Shown here one piece after another: positions 6,969-15,689 of a stretch of 64,000 bases of DNA. The stretch lies in contig JABTBR010000028.1 of the NCBI GenBank assembly GCA_013284265.1, forward strand, positions 23,180 through 87,179, in the 5' to 3' direction. How positions within the stretch are numbered: the first letter of the stretch is position 1; each line of letters begins with the position of its first letter. The DNA comes from Oxalobacteraceae bacterium. Its GTDB lineage: Bacteria; Pseudomonadota; Gammaproteobacteria; Burkholderiales; Burkholderiaceae_D. Made by a program: the position numbers and the translations under genes. The notes beneath the pieces were generated by a model that saw only the letters and a list, made by a program, of their open reading frames with translations, made no database searches and had not been told where the DNA came from.

Positions 6969-8324
6969 TTAGCGGAAGCTCAACGGTTCTGCGCCGCCAT
7001 CGATTTCCGCATCGTCACCGTCCGGTTTCTGCTGGGCGCCGGCCAGCCGATTGTGCATCCTGGTCGAGATCGAGGTAATTCTGTGCACCAGGCGCTCAGC
7101 CATGACACGCTCGCCCGCAGCCAGCCCTGGCAGCACGTCCGCTGCGGCCGCAGGTATGGCAGCAGCAACAAGACGCGCGACCTCGCCGGCCAGTTTTTGC
7201 AGATAACGCGGTGCCACGCCCAACGTTCCAGCGAGTTCGCGTATGTGGTCCTGGGTGAGCTTGCCAGGTTCGGACTCGCCCGCGATCGTGAACGCAAAAT
7301 GCGCGCCAAGGCCGGGATAGACGCGCGTACACATCAGGTCGTAGAACGGAGCCAGACGCAGTCCCGCCGGGGTCGCGATCATCGACAGGTTCTTGGCGTG
7401 CGAATCGTTGTTGCCCGCGCACAGATTGAAGAACAACCAGCGTAGCAAGCGCAGTTGATCGACCGCTGGTTGCGCCGATGTCTTCATTAAATCGTAGCAG
7501 TCCTTGAACGTCGGGCCACCGTCATGCTCGTACTTCACGCCAGACTGCTTGCCGAGCAACTGGCAAAAGTCGGCTTGCCACATGCGCCGCAGCGCGCCAT
7601 CCGGCTGGCGCACGCGGTCATAGCGTTCGACCAGACAGGACTTCGTGACCGGCTGGTAGCACACATGTGCGGTAGGCAGGCCACATTTCGCGGCCGCGAG
7701 CATCACGATCGTCTCGTTGACGGCCGAGGCGAAGACGCTGATATCGTTACGCAGAATGTCCGGTTTGAGGATGTGCGTCGCCGGCGCATTGCCCATGGGA
7801 CGCGCCGGATTTCCCTGCTCATCAAGGTATAGCAGGATTTTGTATTGCGCGCCCGAGATCGACATGCGTGGCGTGGGCATGCCCTGTGCGGCCCGCTCGA
7901 TCGCATCGCGTTCGTCCGCCTGCGCAGCGCTGGCGTGCAGCAGGACATTGACTTGCTCCCAATTCAAGGCTTGATAGGTCGATGCCTGCGGCTGCTCGCC
8001 CTCCGGCACGAGGACATATTCGCCGGCGCTCTCGCCGCCAACTCGCGACAGCAGACCGAACACCGATGAGACCTGCTCGCGCACACTGATCAATCTGCGC
8101 TGCTCCCCCTCCGGTAGCAGATTCTCGAAAAACGCCGCGACATACGGAGTAACGATCTGGCCGGCCGCCAGCGGCAATGCGGGATGAATGGGCGTTGCAT
8201 CGGGTTTGGCCAACCATGCATCGCTGTAGCTGAAGGATAGCGGATCGGTATGATGGAGCGTTCCAACCAGCTCATCCGGGCCGTAAACCCAGAGCGCGTC
8301 TGGAAGCCTGTCGGATGTGGCCAT
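6969..8324 (-). CDS. hipA: HipA-type serine/threonine kinase toxin
   Basis: A 451-residue HipA kinase. Family members phosphorylate a tRNA synthetase (GltX for E. coli HipA) and drive growth arrest. Present are the N-terminal HipA subdomain (PDALWVYGPDELVGTL), the nucleotide-binding SISGAQYKILL, the SCLVERYDR strand, the catalytic NDSHAKNLSM loop and the metal-binding APFYDLM segment, so the kinase looks intact. The start at 8324 overlaps the stop of the antitoxin gene in a TAATG junction, indicating translational coupling. The frame continues further upstream inside hipB, but only from 8324 does it read as HipA. Confidence 0.93.
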   Translation of the reverse strand: MATSDRLPDALWVYGPDELVGTLHHTDPLSFSYSDAWLAKPDATPIHPALPLAAGQIVTPYVAAFFENLLPEGEQRRLISVREQVSSVFGLLSRVGGESAGEYVLVPEGEQPQASTYQALNWEQVNVLLHASAAQADERDAIERAAQGMPTPRMSISGAQYKILLYLDEQGNPARPMGNAPATHILKPDILRNDISVFASAVNETIVMLAAAKCGLPTAHVCYQPVTKSCLVERYDRVRQPDGALRRMWQADFCQLLGKQSGVKYEHDGGPTFKDCYDLMKTSAQPAVDQLRLLRWLFFNLCAGNNDSHAKNLSMIATPAGLRLAPFYDLMCTRVYPGLGAHFAFTIAGESEPGKLTQDHIRELAGTLGVAPRYLQKLAGEVARLVAAAIPAAAADVLPGLAAGERVMAERLVHRITSISTRMHNRLAGAQQKPDGDDAEIDGGAEPLSFR

Positions 8325-8560
8325 TACGATTTCTTCCGGACCGACACTTCCAGGCCGAGAAGGCTCAGCACATCGAGCACCTTCTGCATTTGCAGCGTTT
8401 CCTTGCCACGTTCGAGGTCGATCACAAAGCGGTTGCTCAGGCCTGCCAGGCCGGCCACATCGAGTTGGGTCAAGCCCTGCTCCTTGCGTACCGTGCGCAC
8501 CAGCTGACCCAGGCGCGTCGTCGTGCTCAATGTCTCGGCCGAGTATGTTGATGCGCCCAT
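8324..8560 (-). CDS. hipB: HipB-type antitoxin, Xre-family DNA-binding protein
   Basis: A 78-residue helix-turn-helix protein (LGQLVRTVRKEQGLTQLDVA, then GLSNRFVIDLERGKETL). It would neutralise HipA and repress the operon. The start was placed at the ATG at 8560 because GAGG lies seven bases upstream. An in-frame ATG at 8587 has no ribosome-binding site and falls inside an inverted repeat that probably serves as operator. The gene overlaps hipA by a TAATG junction. Confidence 0.9.
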   Translation of the reverse strand: MGASTYSAETLSTTTRLGQLVRTVRKEQGLTQLDVAGLAGLSNRFVIDLERGKETLQMQKVLDVLSLLGLEVSVRKKS

Positions 8561-8580
8561 GGTTGCCTCGCGTGATTGAT

Positions 8581-8628
8581 CGATCATATATTAGCACCGC
8601 TTGGCAAGCTCACATCAAAATATGATCG
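8581..8628. promoter_or_regulatory. Candidate HipB operator: paired inverted half-sites
   Basis: CGATCATATATT (8581-8592) and AAATATGATCG (8618-8628) are inverted copies with their centres about 37 bp apart, just upstream of the chosen hipB start. Such paired sites fit autoregulation by a HipB dimer. The half-site sequence differs from the E. coli HipB operator as I remember it. Confidence 0.5.
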
Positions 8629-8771
8629 CTCCCACACTTCCAATTATGGCAATAGTCGGGTGAATATGCTCAGGCCACGCAATGCAAGCGGGAAGGAGGC
8701 GCCAAGGCTTTCTTGGCTGACTGTGGCGGTGCCACCATACGAGGGCCGCGCGGGGAGCGCGGCCCTTTACA

Positions 8772-9551
8772 TCAAGCGAACTTGCTGAAATCCGGCTTGC
8801 GCTTCTCGAAGAAGGCCGTGAACGCTTCCTTCGCTTCCGGCGCGGCCAGCATGGCGCCGAAGAATTTGTTTTCGTCGCTCATGGTCTGGCTGATGGCGGC
8901 CTTGCGGCTGGCCTTCATCAACTGCTTGGTGGCGCGCACCGAGCTGGCTGGCAGGGCCACCAGCTTGGCGGCCTGGCCGCGCGCAAACGCGTGCAGCTCG
9001 GCGACCGGCAGTACCTTCGATACCAGGCCCATGTCCAGCGCTTCCTGTGCCAGGAAGGCTTCGCCCAGCATCAGCTTTTCGGCGGCGCGCGGGTAGCCGG
9101 CGATCTGGGTCAGCAGCAGGCTGGACGCGAACTCGGGGCACAGGCCCAGCTGAGCAAACGGCATGGAGAATTTGGCATTGTCGGCCGCATAGACCAGGTC
9201 GCAATGCATCAGCAGCGTGGTGCCGATACCCACCGCCGCGCCTGCAACAGCGGCCACCACGGGCTTGCTCGCGCCGCTCAGCGCCAGCATGAAGCGGAAC
9301 ACCGGGCGCTCTTCCAGCGGCACGCCGTCGGTCGGACGCGAGCTTTTCATGAAGTCTTCCAGATCGTTGCCGGCGGTGAAGATCTCGGGCTTGCCGACGA
9401 TCAGGATGGCGCGCACGGACGCGTCCTGCTCGCCGTCGTTGATGGCGTCGGCCATGCTCTGGTACATCGCCGAAGTGATCGCGTTCTTGCGTTCCGGGCG
9501 GTTGAATTCGATCGTCAGAATGCCGTCGGCCTTGCTGCTCAAAATATCCAT
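8772..9551 (-). CDS. Enoyl-CoA hydratase/isomerase (crotonase family)
   Basis: A 259-residue crotonase. Landmarks are NRPERKNAIT near the N-terminus, FTAGNDL (oxyanion-hole strand), AAVGIGTTLLMHCDL (second oxyanion segment) and LGLCPEFASS (region of the catalytic Glu). It acts in cytoplasmic hydration or isomerisation of enoyl-CoA. It is the last gene of the beta-oxidation set, with GGAGAAG just before its ATG, and is separated from the thiolase gene by a hairpin terminator, so it may be made at a lower level or from its own start. A GC-rich hairpin without a U-run lies directly after its stop (about 8741-8766). Exact substrate is unknown. Confidence 0.9.
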   Translation of the reverse strand: MDILSSKADGILTIEFNRPERKNAITSAMYQSMADAINDGEQDASVRAILIVGKPEIFTAGNDLEDFMKSSRPTDGVPLEERPVFRFMLALSGASKPVVAAVAGAAVGIGTTLLMHCDLVYAADNAKFSMPFAQLGLCPEFASSLLLTQIAGYPRAAEKLMLGEAFLAQEALDMGLVSKVLPVAELHAFARGQAAKLVALPASSVRATKQLMKASRKAAISQTMSDENKFFGAMLAAPEAKEAFTAFFEKRKPDFSKFA

Positions 9552-9569
9552 GTCTTCTCCACAATGAGG

Positions 9570-9601
9570 AAAAGGCGCAGGAGAAATCCCCTGCGCCCTT
9601 T
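9570..9601 (-). terminator. Rho-independent terminator after the thiolase gene
   Basis: Stem GGCGCAGG (9574-9581) pairs with CCTGCGCC (9590-9597) around an eight-base loop. On the minus strand the stem is followed by TTTT. It lies between the thiolase and enoyl-CoA hydratase genes. Confidence 0.7.
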
Positions 9602-9624
9602 ATTAGTTTTCTATCTTGTACGGC

Positions 9625-10821
9625 TTATACGCGTTCGAAGATCCCGGCAGCGCCCATACCCGCGCCTACGCACATGGTGACCATGCCGTATTTCAGGTTG
9701 TTGCGGCGCAGTGCGTGCACCACGGTCGCGGCGCGGATCGCGCCGGTCGCGCCCAGCGGGTGACCCAGAGCGATCGCGCCGCCCATCGGGTTGACCTTGG
9801 ATGGGTCCAGGCCCAGATCGCCGATCACGGCCAGCGCCTGCGCGGCGAAGGCTTCGTTCAGCTCGATCCAGTCCAGTTGATCCTGGGTGATGCCGGCCTG
9901 TTTGCAAGCTTCCGGGATGGCGAACTTGGGACCGATACCCATGATTTCCGGTGGTACGCCCTTGACGGCGAACGAGGAGAACTTGGCCAGCGGGGTCAGG
10001 TTGTGTTCGCGCAGGAATTTCTCCGACACGATCAGCAGCGCGCCTGCGCCATCGGACATCTGCGAGCTGTTGGCCGCGGTGACCGAACCCTTGGCGGCGA
10101 ACACTGGCTTCAGCTTGCCCAGCGATTCCACGGTCGAATCGCCACGTGCGCCTTCGTCGGTGTCGACGGTGCGGGTCTTGATGTCGATCTGGCCGGTGGC
10201 CAGGTTAGGCGTGCGGGTGATGATCTCGACCGGGGTGGTCTCGTCCTTGAAGAAACCGGCCTGCTGCGCGGCGATGGCGCGGCGGTGCGATTCGACGGCG
10301 AAGGCGTCCTGCGCTTCGCGCGAGACTTTCCATTGCTGGGCGACCTTCTCGGCGGTCAGGCCCATGCCGTAGGCCATGCCCACGTTTTCGTCGGTGAACA
10401 TGTTCAGGTTCATCGATGGGTGGTGACCCATCATCGGCACCATCGACATCGATTCCACGCCGCCGGCGATCATCGCATCGCATTCGCCGACGCGGATGCG
10501 GTCAGCGGCCATGGCGATGGCGGTGATGCCCGATGCGCAGTAGCGGTTGACGGTCACGCCGCCGATGGTTTTCGGCAGGCCGGCCAGCAGCACGGCCTGG
10601 CGGGCGATGTTGAAGCCCTGTTCCGCTTCCGGGAAGGAGCAGCCGATGATGGCGTCGGTGATCAGCGCCGGGTCCAGGCCAGGCGCCTGGGCCATGGCGC
10701 TTTGCAGAACGCGCACCAACAGGTCGTCCGGACGGGTGGTTTTGAACATGCCGCGCGGCGCCTTGCCGATCGGGGTGCGGGTGGCGGAGACGATGTATGC
10801 GTCTTGAAGTTGTTTGCTCAT
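9625..10821 (-). CDS. fadA: Acetyl-CoA C-acyltransferase (3-ketoacyl-CoA thiolase)
   Basis: A 398-residue thiolase that cleaves 3-ketoacyl-CoA with CoA. The nucleophilic Cys is in NRYCASG, the base His in GGAIALGHPLGATGA and the second catalytic Cys in MCVGAGMGAAG; NEAFAAQ is also intact. Its length is normal for the degradative FadA class. It sits in the beta-oxidation operon between the PaaI-like thioesterase and an enoyl-CoA hydratase, and is followed by a terminator. Confidence in the reaction is high; the gene symbol is used in the general sense. Confidence 0.93.
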   Translation of the reverse strand: MSKQLQDAYIVSATRTPIGKAPRGMFKTTRPDDLLVRVLQSAMAQAPGLDPALITDAIIGCSFPEAEQGFNIARQAVLLAGLPKTIGGVTVNRYCASGITAIAMAADRIRVGECDAMIAGGVESMSMVPMMGHHPSMNLNMFTDENVGMAYGMGLTAEKVAQQWKVSREAQDAFAVESHRRAIAAQQAGFFKDETTPVEIITRTPNLATGQIDIKTRTVDTDEGARGDSTVESLGKLKPVFAAKGSVTAANSSQMSDGAGALLIVSEKFLREHNLTPLAKFSSFAVKGVPPEIMGIGPKFAIPEACKQAGITQDQLDWIELNEAFAAQALAVIGDLGLDPSKVNPMGGAIALGHPLGATGAIRAATVVHALRRNNLKYGMVTMCVGAGMGAAGIFERV

Positions 10822-10895
10822 TTTATTCTTTCAAAATTTTTTGATCGAAGTTCAGTCGAAGAAATCCCTGGGGTCCGGCAGCGCTCAGTGTTTGC

Positions 10896-11393
10896 CTAGC
10901 GCTTCTCGGACAAATACCAATCCACTTGTACCTGCGCGGCCAGCGTGCCGGCGGCGTCGAAAATGTCGACTTCCACCGGGAACGCCACCTTGCCTTGTGC
11001 TTTCAGCTCGGCCTTCAGGGCCGCCAGATCGCCCGGTACCCGGCCTTCGGCGCGGGTCGCGCCCTTGGCCACTTTCTGGTACTGGATACGCGATTCTTTG
11101 GCGACCGGGCGCAGCGTCGGAATCAGCTCGGCGAAGCCGCCTGCCATGGCCGCGCCGGAAGCCGTTTCGGCCAGCGTGAACAAGGCACCGGCATGCTGCG
11201 TGCCCAGGTGGTTATTCAGCTTCGGGTCCTCCGGCATCGACACCTTCGAGGTGCCGTTGCCGATCTCGTCGATCTGAATCCCCAGCAGGCGCACGAAGGG
11301 CAGGGTTTCCAACATTTGCTGCTTGATACGTTCATACACCATGCTTGGCCTCACACGCAGTAATACCTTGAATACCAGGGACAGGATCGACAT
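10896..11393 (-). CDS. Hotdog-fold thioesterase (PaaI/DUF4442-like)
   Basis: A 165-residue hotdog protein. The core motif NNHLGTQHAGALFTLAETAS (about residues 60-79) is the DUF4442/PaaI-type active-site helix region. It lies eight bases after the hydroxyacyl-CoA dehydrogenase gene, in the same operon, and probably hydrolyses acyl-CoA intermediates to free CoA when flux stalls. An internal Met (MVYERIK, residue 18) is an alternative start. Its substrate is inferred from context only. Confidence 0.85.
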   Translation of the reverse strand: MSILSLVFKVLLRVRPSMVYERIKQQMLETLPFVRLLGIQIDEIGNGTSKVSMPEDPKLNNHLGTQHAGALFTLAETASGAAMAGGFAELIPTLRPVAKESRIQYQKVAKGATRAEGRVPGDLAALKAELKAQGKVAFPVEVDIFDAAGTLAAQVQVDWYLSEKR

Positions 11394-11401
11394 GACCTGG
11401 T

Positions 11402-13798
11402 TTAGTTGCGGACTGGCTTACCGGTCTGCATCATGCCCATGATCCGCTCTTGCGACTTCGGATGATTGAGCAGCTCCAGGAAGGCTTTACGCTCCATGTC
11501 GAGGAACCACTGCTCGCTGACGAAGCTGCCCTGGTCGATATCGCCACCGGAAACGATCTCGGCGATCATCTCGCCCAGCTTGAAGTCGTGCGCGGAGATG
11601 AAGCCGCCGTCACGCATGTTCACCAGCTGGGCCTTGATGGTGCCGTAGCCGTAGCGGCCGGTCACCTGGATCGGTGCCTTCAGCGGCGGACGGTAGCCCT
11701 TGTCGAACATGGCGCGCGCTTCGACCTTGGCCACATGCAGCAGCTCGTAGGCGTTGAACACGATCACGTCGTCTTCTTTCAGGTAACCCATGGCTTGCGC
11801 TTCCAGTGCCGATTTCGACACGTTGGCGGTAGCGGCATTGGTGAAACCGGTTTTCAGGAAGGTCAGGATGTCCGAACCCTTGGCTTCCTTGAAAGCGCGT
11901 GCAGCCGCTTCCTTCAGGCCGCCGCCGGCAGGGATCAGGCCCACGCCGACTTCAACGAGGCCGATGTAGGATTCGATCGATGCCACGCGCTTGGAAGCGT
12001 GCAGCGCCATTTCGCAGCCGCCGCCCAGGGCCAGGCCAGCAACAGCAGCGACGACCGGCACGTTCGAGTATTTCATCGCCATGAAGGTGTTCTGCAGTTC
12101 GGCGATGATCGGGTCGACCGCCTTGGCGCCGCCCTGCATGAATGCAGGCAGTGCCGATTGCAGGTCGGCGCCGGCCGAGAACGCGCCGCCGTCGGCTGCG
12201 TCGCTGCTCCAGATGACCAGACCCTTGAAGTTCTTCTCGGCTTCGGCCAGAGCCATTTTCAGGCCCTTGATGACGCCGTCACCGATGACGTGCATCTTGG
12301 TCTTGAGCGAGATGACCAGCACTTCGTCGCCCGAGTGCCACAGACGCACGGAGTCGTCTTCGAACACGGTGGTGCCGGCGGTCTTGCCGTCGGCAGCGCC
12401 CGCGCCCAGTACCGGTGCGCGGAATTGCTGGCGCTCGTAGACGGCCAGCGAAGAGCGTGGCACGTAGCTGTTGGACACGGCCGAGAAGGAACCTTCGGCG
12501 GTGTGTACGCCTTTTTCAGCGACCTGGCCTTCGAAGACCCAGGCTGGCAGCGGTGCGTTGCACAGTGCCTGGCCGGCGTCGATGTCTTCCTTGACCCAGT
12601 TGGCGACCTGGGTCCAGCCCGATGCCTGCCAGGTTTCGAAAGGACCGACGTTCCAGCCGAAGCCCCAGCGCATGGCGAAGTCGATGTCGCGCGCGTTGTC
12701 GGCCACGGTGTCCAGATGGATGGCGATGTAGTGGAAGGCGTCACGGAAGATCGCCCACAGGAACTGGCCCTGTGGATTGGTCGATTCGCGCAGCGCTTTC
12801 ATTTTCTTGACCGGATCTTTTTCTTTCAGGATGCGGGCCACGATGTCGGAAGCCTTGCCGCCGCCGGTGACGTACTCACCCGAGGCGAAGTCCAGGCGCT
12901 GGATTTCCTTGCCAACTTTTTTGTAGAAGCCGCCGCCCGATTTCTGGCCCAGCGCGCCTTTTTCGACCAGCTTGGCCAAGACCGCTGGGGTCTTGTAGAT
13001 GGCGAAGAAAGGATCTTCCGGCAGGTTGTCCTGCATGGTCTTGATCACATGGCCCATGGTGTCCAGGCCGACCACGTCCGCGGTGCGGAAGGTGCCCGAC
13101 TTGGCGCGGCCCAGCTTGGCGCCGGTCAGATCGTCGACCACGTCGCAGGACAGGCCGAATTTTTCCGCTTCATGGATGGTGGCCAGCATGCCGAACACGC
13201 CGACGCGGTTGGCGATGAAGTTAGGCGTATCCTTGGCGCGAACCACGCCCTTGCCCAGCGTGGTGGTCAGGAAGCCTTCCAGCTGGTCGGCGATTTCCGG
13301 CTTGGTCGACACGGTCGGGATGATTTCCACCAGGTGCATATAGCGCGGTGGGTTGAAGAAGTGAACGCCGCAGAAGCGTGCTTTCAGTTCCTCGTCGAAA
13401 CCTTCCGACAGCTTGGTGATCGACAGGCCCGAGGTGTTCGAGGCGAAGATCGCGTTAGGAGCGATGTGCGGGGCGACCTTCTTGTACAGGTCGTGCTTCC
13501 AGTCCATGCGCTCGGCGATCGCTTCGATGATCAGATCGCAGCCGGCCAGCAGCTCCAGATTGTCTTCGTAGTTGGCCACTTCGATCAGGGCCGCGTGTTC
13601 CTTGTTACCCAGCGGTGCAGGGCTGAGTTTTTTCAGGTTCTCGATGGCGCGCAGAACGATGCCGTTCTTCGGACCTTCCTTGGCAGGCAGGTCGAACAGC
13701 ACTACCGGTACCTTGGCGTTGATGCAGTGAGCTGCGATCTGCGCACCCATCACGCCGGCGCCCAGAACGGCTACTTTTTTAACGATGAAATTGGTCAT
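11402..13798 (-). CDS. 3-hydroxyacyl-CoA dehydrogenase / enoyl-CoA hydratase, FadN type
   Basis: A 798-residue bifunctional beta-oxidation enzyme. The NAD-binding motif GAGVMGAQIAAHC is at the very N-terminus, followed by the HAD domain (SNTSGLSI, HFFNPPRYMHLVEI) and its C-terminal repeat. The crotonase domain is at the C-terminus (FSAGADLQ, ALGGGCEMALHA, LIPAGGGLKE). This dehydrogenase-first order is that of Bacillus FadN and many actinobacterial and betaproteobacterial proteins, the reverse of E. coli FadB. It oxidises 3-hydroxyacyl-CoA after hydration. It is 19 bp downstream of the acyl-CoA dehydrogenase gene. Confidence 0.93.
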   Translation of the reverse strand: MTNFIVKKVAVLGAGVMGAQIAAHCINAKVPVVLFDLPAKEGPKNGIVLRAIENLKKLSPAPLGNKEHAALIEVANYEDNLELLAGCDLIIEAIAERMDWKHDLYKKVAPHIAPNAIFASNTSGLSITKLSEGFDEELKARFCGVHFFNPPRYMHLVEIIPTVSTKPEIADQLEGFLTTTLGKGVVRAKDTPNFIANRVGVFGMLATIHEAEKFGLSCDVVDDLTGAKLGRAKSGTFRTADVVGLDTMGHVIKTMQDNLPEDPFFAIYKTPAVLAKLVEKGALGQKSGGGFYKKVGKEIQRLDFASGEYVTGGGKASDIVARILKEKDPVKKMKALRESTNPQGQFLWAIFRDAFHYIAIHLDTVADNARDIDFAMRWGFGWNVGPFETWQASGWTQVANWVKEDIDAGQALCNAPLPAWVFEGQVAEKGVHTAEGSFSAVSNSYVPRSSLAVYERQQFRAPVLGAGAADGKTAGTTVFEDDSVRLWHSGDEVLVISLKTKMHVIGDGVIKGLKMALAEAEKNFKGLVIWSSDAADGGAFSAGADLQSALPAFMQGGAKAVDPIIAELQNTFMAMKYSNVPVVAAVAGLALGGGCEMALHASKRVASIESYIGLVEVGVGLIPAGGGLKEAAARAFKEAKGSDILTFLKTGFTNAATANVSKSALEAQAMGYLKEDDVIVFNAYELLHVAKVEARAMFDKGYRPPLKAPIQVTGRYGYGTIKAQLVNMRDGGFISAHDFKLGEMIAEIVSGGDIDQGSFVSEQWFLDMERKAFLELLNHPKSQERIMGMMQTGKPVRN

Positions 13799-13817
13799 GT
13801 CGTTTCCTCTATCTTTG

Positions 13818-15608
13818 TTAGAACAGGTCGGCGTCGAGAGCCATCAGATTGGCGGCGCCCGAACGTGCCTGGCGAATCAAGGTGGCGGTTTCAGGCTGCA
13901 GACGGGCGATGTAGAAACGCGCGGTCGCCAGCTTGGCTTTGTAGAAGGTGTCGCCGCTGTCTTCTTTGGCCAGCGCGATTTTCGCCATCTGGGCGAACAG
14001 GTAGCCGTACACCATGTGGCCGACGACGCGCAGGTAAGGTACGCAAGCGGCGCCCACTTCGTCCGGGTTCTGGAAGGCCTTCATGCCGATTTCCATGGTC
14101 AGCTTGGTGACTTTGTCGCCCAGGTCGCCCAGCGGGGTGATGAATTCGCTCATCGCTTCATCGGTGCCGTTTTCTTCGACGAAGGCTTTGACCTTCTCGC
14201 CGAATTTACGCAGCTTGGCGCCGTTGTCGCCCAGGATCTTGCGACCCAGCAGATCGAGCGACTGGATGGTGTTGGTGCCTTCGTAGATCATGTTGATGCG
14301 CGCATCGCGCACATACTGCTCCATGCCCCATTCGGAGATGTAGCCGTGGCCGCCGAACACTTGCATCGCTTCCGACGTGGCGATCCAGGCGTTGTCGGTG
14401 ATGAAGGACTTGATGATAGGGGTCAGCAGCGCGACTTCGTCGGCGGCGTCCTTGCGCACATCTTCGTCAGGGTGGTGCAGTTCGCGGTCGATCTGCAGCG
14501 CCACGTAGGACGAGAAGGCGCGCGCGCCTTCGGCGTAGGCTTTGCCGGTCAACAACATGCGGCGCACGTCCGGGTGCACGATGATCGGGTCGGCTTGTTT
14601 TTCAGGCGCTTTGATGCCCGACAGGCTGCGCATCTGGATGCGGTCTTTTGCATACACCAGCGCGTTCTGGTAAGCCACTTCGGTCAGGCCCAGCGACTGC
14701 ATGCCCACGCCCAGACGGGCCGCGTTCATGAACACGAACATGGCGTTCAGGCCCTTGTTCGGCTGGCCGATGATCCAGCCACGGGCGCCGTCCAGATTCA
14801 TCTGGCAGGTCGAGTTACCGTGGATGCCCATTTTTTCTTCGATCGCGCCGCAGGTGATCGGGTTGCGCTCGCCCACGCCGCCGTCGGCGGTTGGCAGGTA
14901 CTTCGGTACCAGGAACAGCGAGATGCCTTTCGAGCCTTCCGGAGCGTCCGGCACGCGGGCCAGCACCAGGTGCAGGATGTTCTCGGCCATATCGTGTTCG
15001 CCGGCCGAGATGAAGATCTTGTTGCCGGTGATCAGCCAGGAGCCGTCGGTCTGTGGCAGCGCTTTCGAGCGCAGCATGCCCAGGTCGGTGCCGCAATGCG
15101 GTTCGGTCAGGCACATGGTGCCGGTCCACTCGCCCGAGACCAGCTTGGGCAGGTAGACTTTCTTCTGTTCGTCGGTGCCGTGTTCCAGCAGGCACTCGTA
15201 GGCGCCGTGCGACAGGCCCGGGTACATCGACCAGGCCTGGTTCGACGAGTTCAGCATCTCGTAGAAGGAGTTGTTCAGGACGATAGGCAAGCCCTGGCCG
15301 CCGTATTCCGGATCGCAGGCCAATGCCGCCCAGCCGCCTTCAACGTACTTCTTGTACGCTTCCTTGAAGCCTTTAGGGGTCGTCACGGTATGGGTCGCGG
15401 CGTCGTGCTTGCAGCCTTCGCGGTCGCCCGAGTGGTTCAGCGGGAACAGCACTTCGGAAGTGAACTTGGCGCCCTCTTCCAGTACCTGATTGATGATGTC
15501 GGCGTCGACATCAGCGTAATCGGGCATCTGTGCCAGCTCTTCACCTACTTTCAAGAACTCGTGCAGCACGAATTGCATATCCCGGATTGGCGCGACGTAT
15601 TGACCCAT
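13818..15608 (-). CDS. Acyl-CoA dehydrogenase (long, 596-residue type)
   Basis: A FAD-dependent acyl-CoA dehydrogenase, first step of beta-oxidation. Family motifs are MCLTEPHCGTDLG, the flavin-binding GNKIFISAGEHD, GGHGYISEWGMEQYVRDARI and YEGTNTIQ, the last containing the likely catalytic Glu. At 596 residues it is longer than the 380-residue classical enzymes; the extra C-terminal domain is usual for this betaproteobacterial subgroup. An AGGAG lies before the ATG at 15608. It follows the TetR gene by 81 bp and leads the operon. Confidence 0.93.
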   Translation of the reverse strand: MGQYVAPIRDMQFVLHEFLKVGEELAQMPDYADVDADIINQVLEEGAKFTSEVLFPLNHSGDREGCKHDAATHTVTTPKGFKEAYKKYVEGGWAALACDPEYGGQGLPIVLNNSFYEMLNSSNQAWSMYPGLSHGAYECLLEHGTDEQKKVYLPKLVSGEWTGTMCLTEPHCGTDLGMLRSKALPQTDGSWLITGNKIFISAGEHDMAENILHLVLARVPDAPEGSKGISLFLVPKYLPTADGGVGERNPITCGAIEEKMGIHGNSTCQMNLDGARGWIIGQPNKGLNAMFVFMNAARLGVGMQSLGLTEVAYQNALVYAKDRIQMRSLSGIKAPEKQADPIIVHPDVRRMLLTGKAYAEGARAFSSYVALQIDRELHHPDEDVRKDAADEVALLTPIIKSFITDNAWIATSEAMQVFGGHGYISEWGMEQYVRDARINMIYEGTNTIQSLDLLGRKILGDNGAKLRKFGEKVKAFVEENGTDEAMSEFITPLGDLGDKVTKLTMEIGMKAFQNPDEVGAACVPYLRVVGHMVYGYLFAQMAKIALAKEDSGDTFYKAKLATARFYIARLQPETATLIRQARSGAANLMALDADLF

Positions 15609-15661
15609 GATTTTCTCCTGACGGCTAAATTGCTATAAATTTGGCGATGGTTTGGCGATAA

Positions 15662-15679
15662 GTTGCGGCGAGCCGCAAC
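15662..15679. promoter_or_regulatory. Tight inverted repeat between tetR and the acyl-CoA dehydrogenase gene
   Basis: GTTGCGGC and GCCGCAAC form a perfect 8-bp inverted repeat separated by only GA. It lies just after the TetR stop and 54 bp before the acyl-CoA dehydrogenase start. It could be an operator for the TetR protein or a weak hairpin; there is no U-run. Confidence 0.35.
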
Positions 15680-15689
15680 GCGATGTAGG

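Noticed and set aside
8741..8766. A terminator for the enoyl-CoA hydratase gene.
   Set aside because: There is a strong GC hairpin but no T-run on either strand, so it is mentioned only in the gene entry.
11450..14110. An 886-codon plus-strand frame opposite the FadN-type and acyl-CoA dehydrogenase genes.
   Set aside because: Same antisense effect; its translation is His/Gln/Val-rich with no domains, and the opposite frames are well-supported enzymes.
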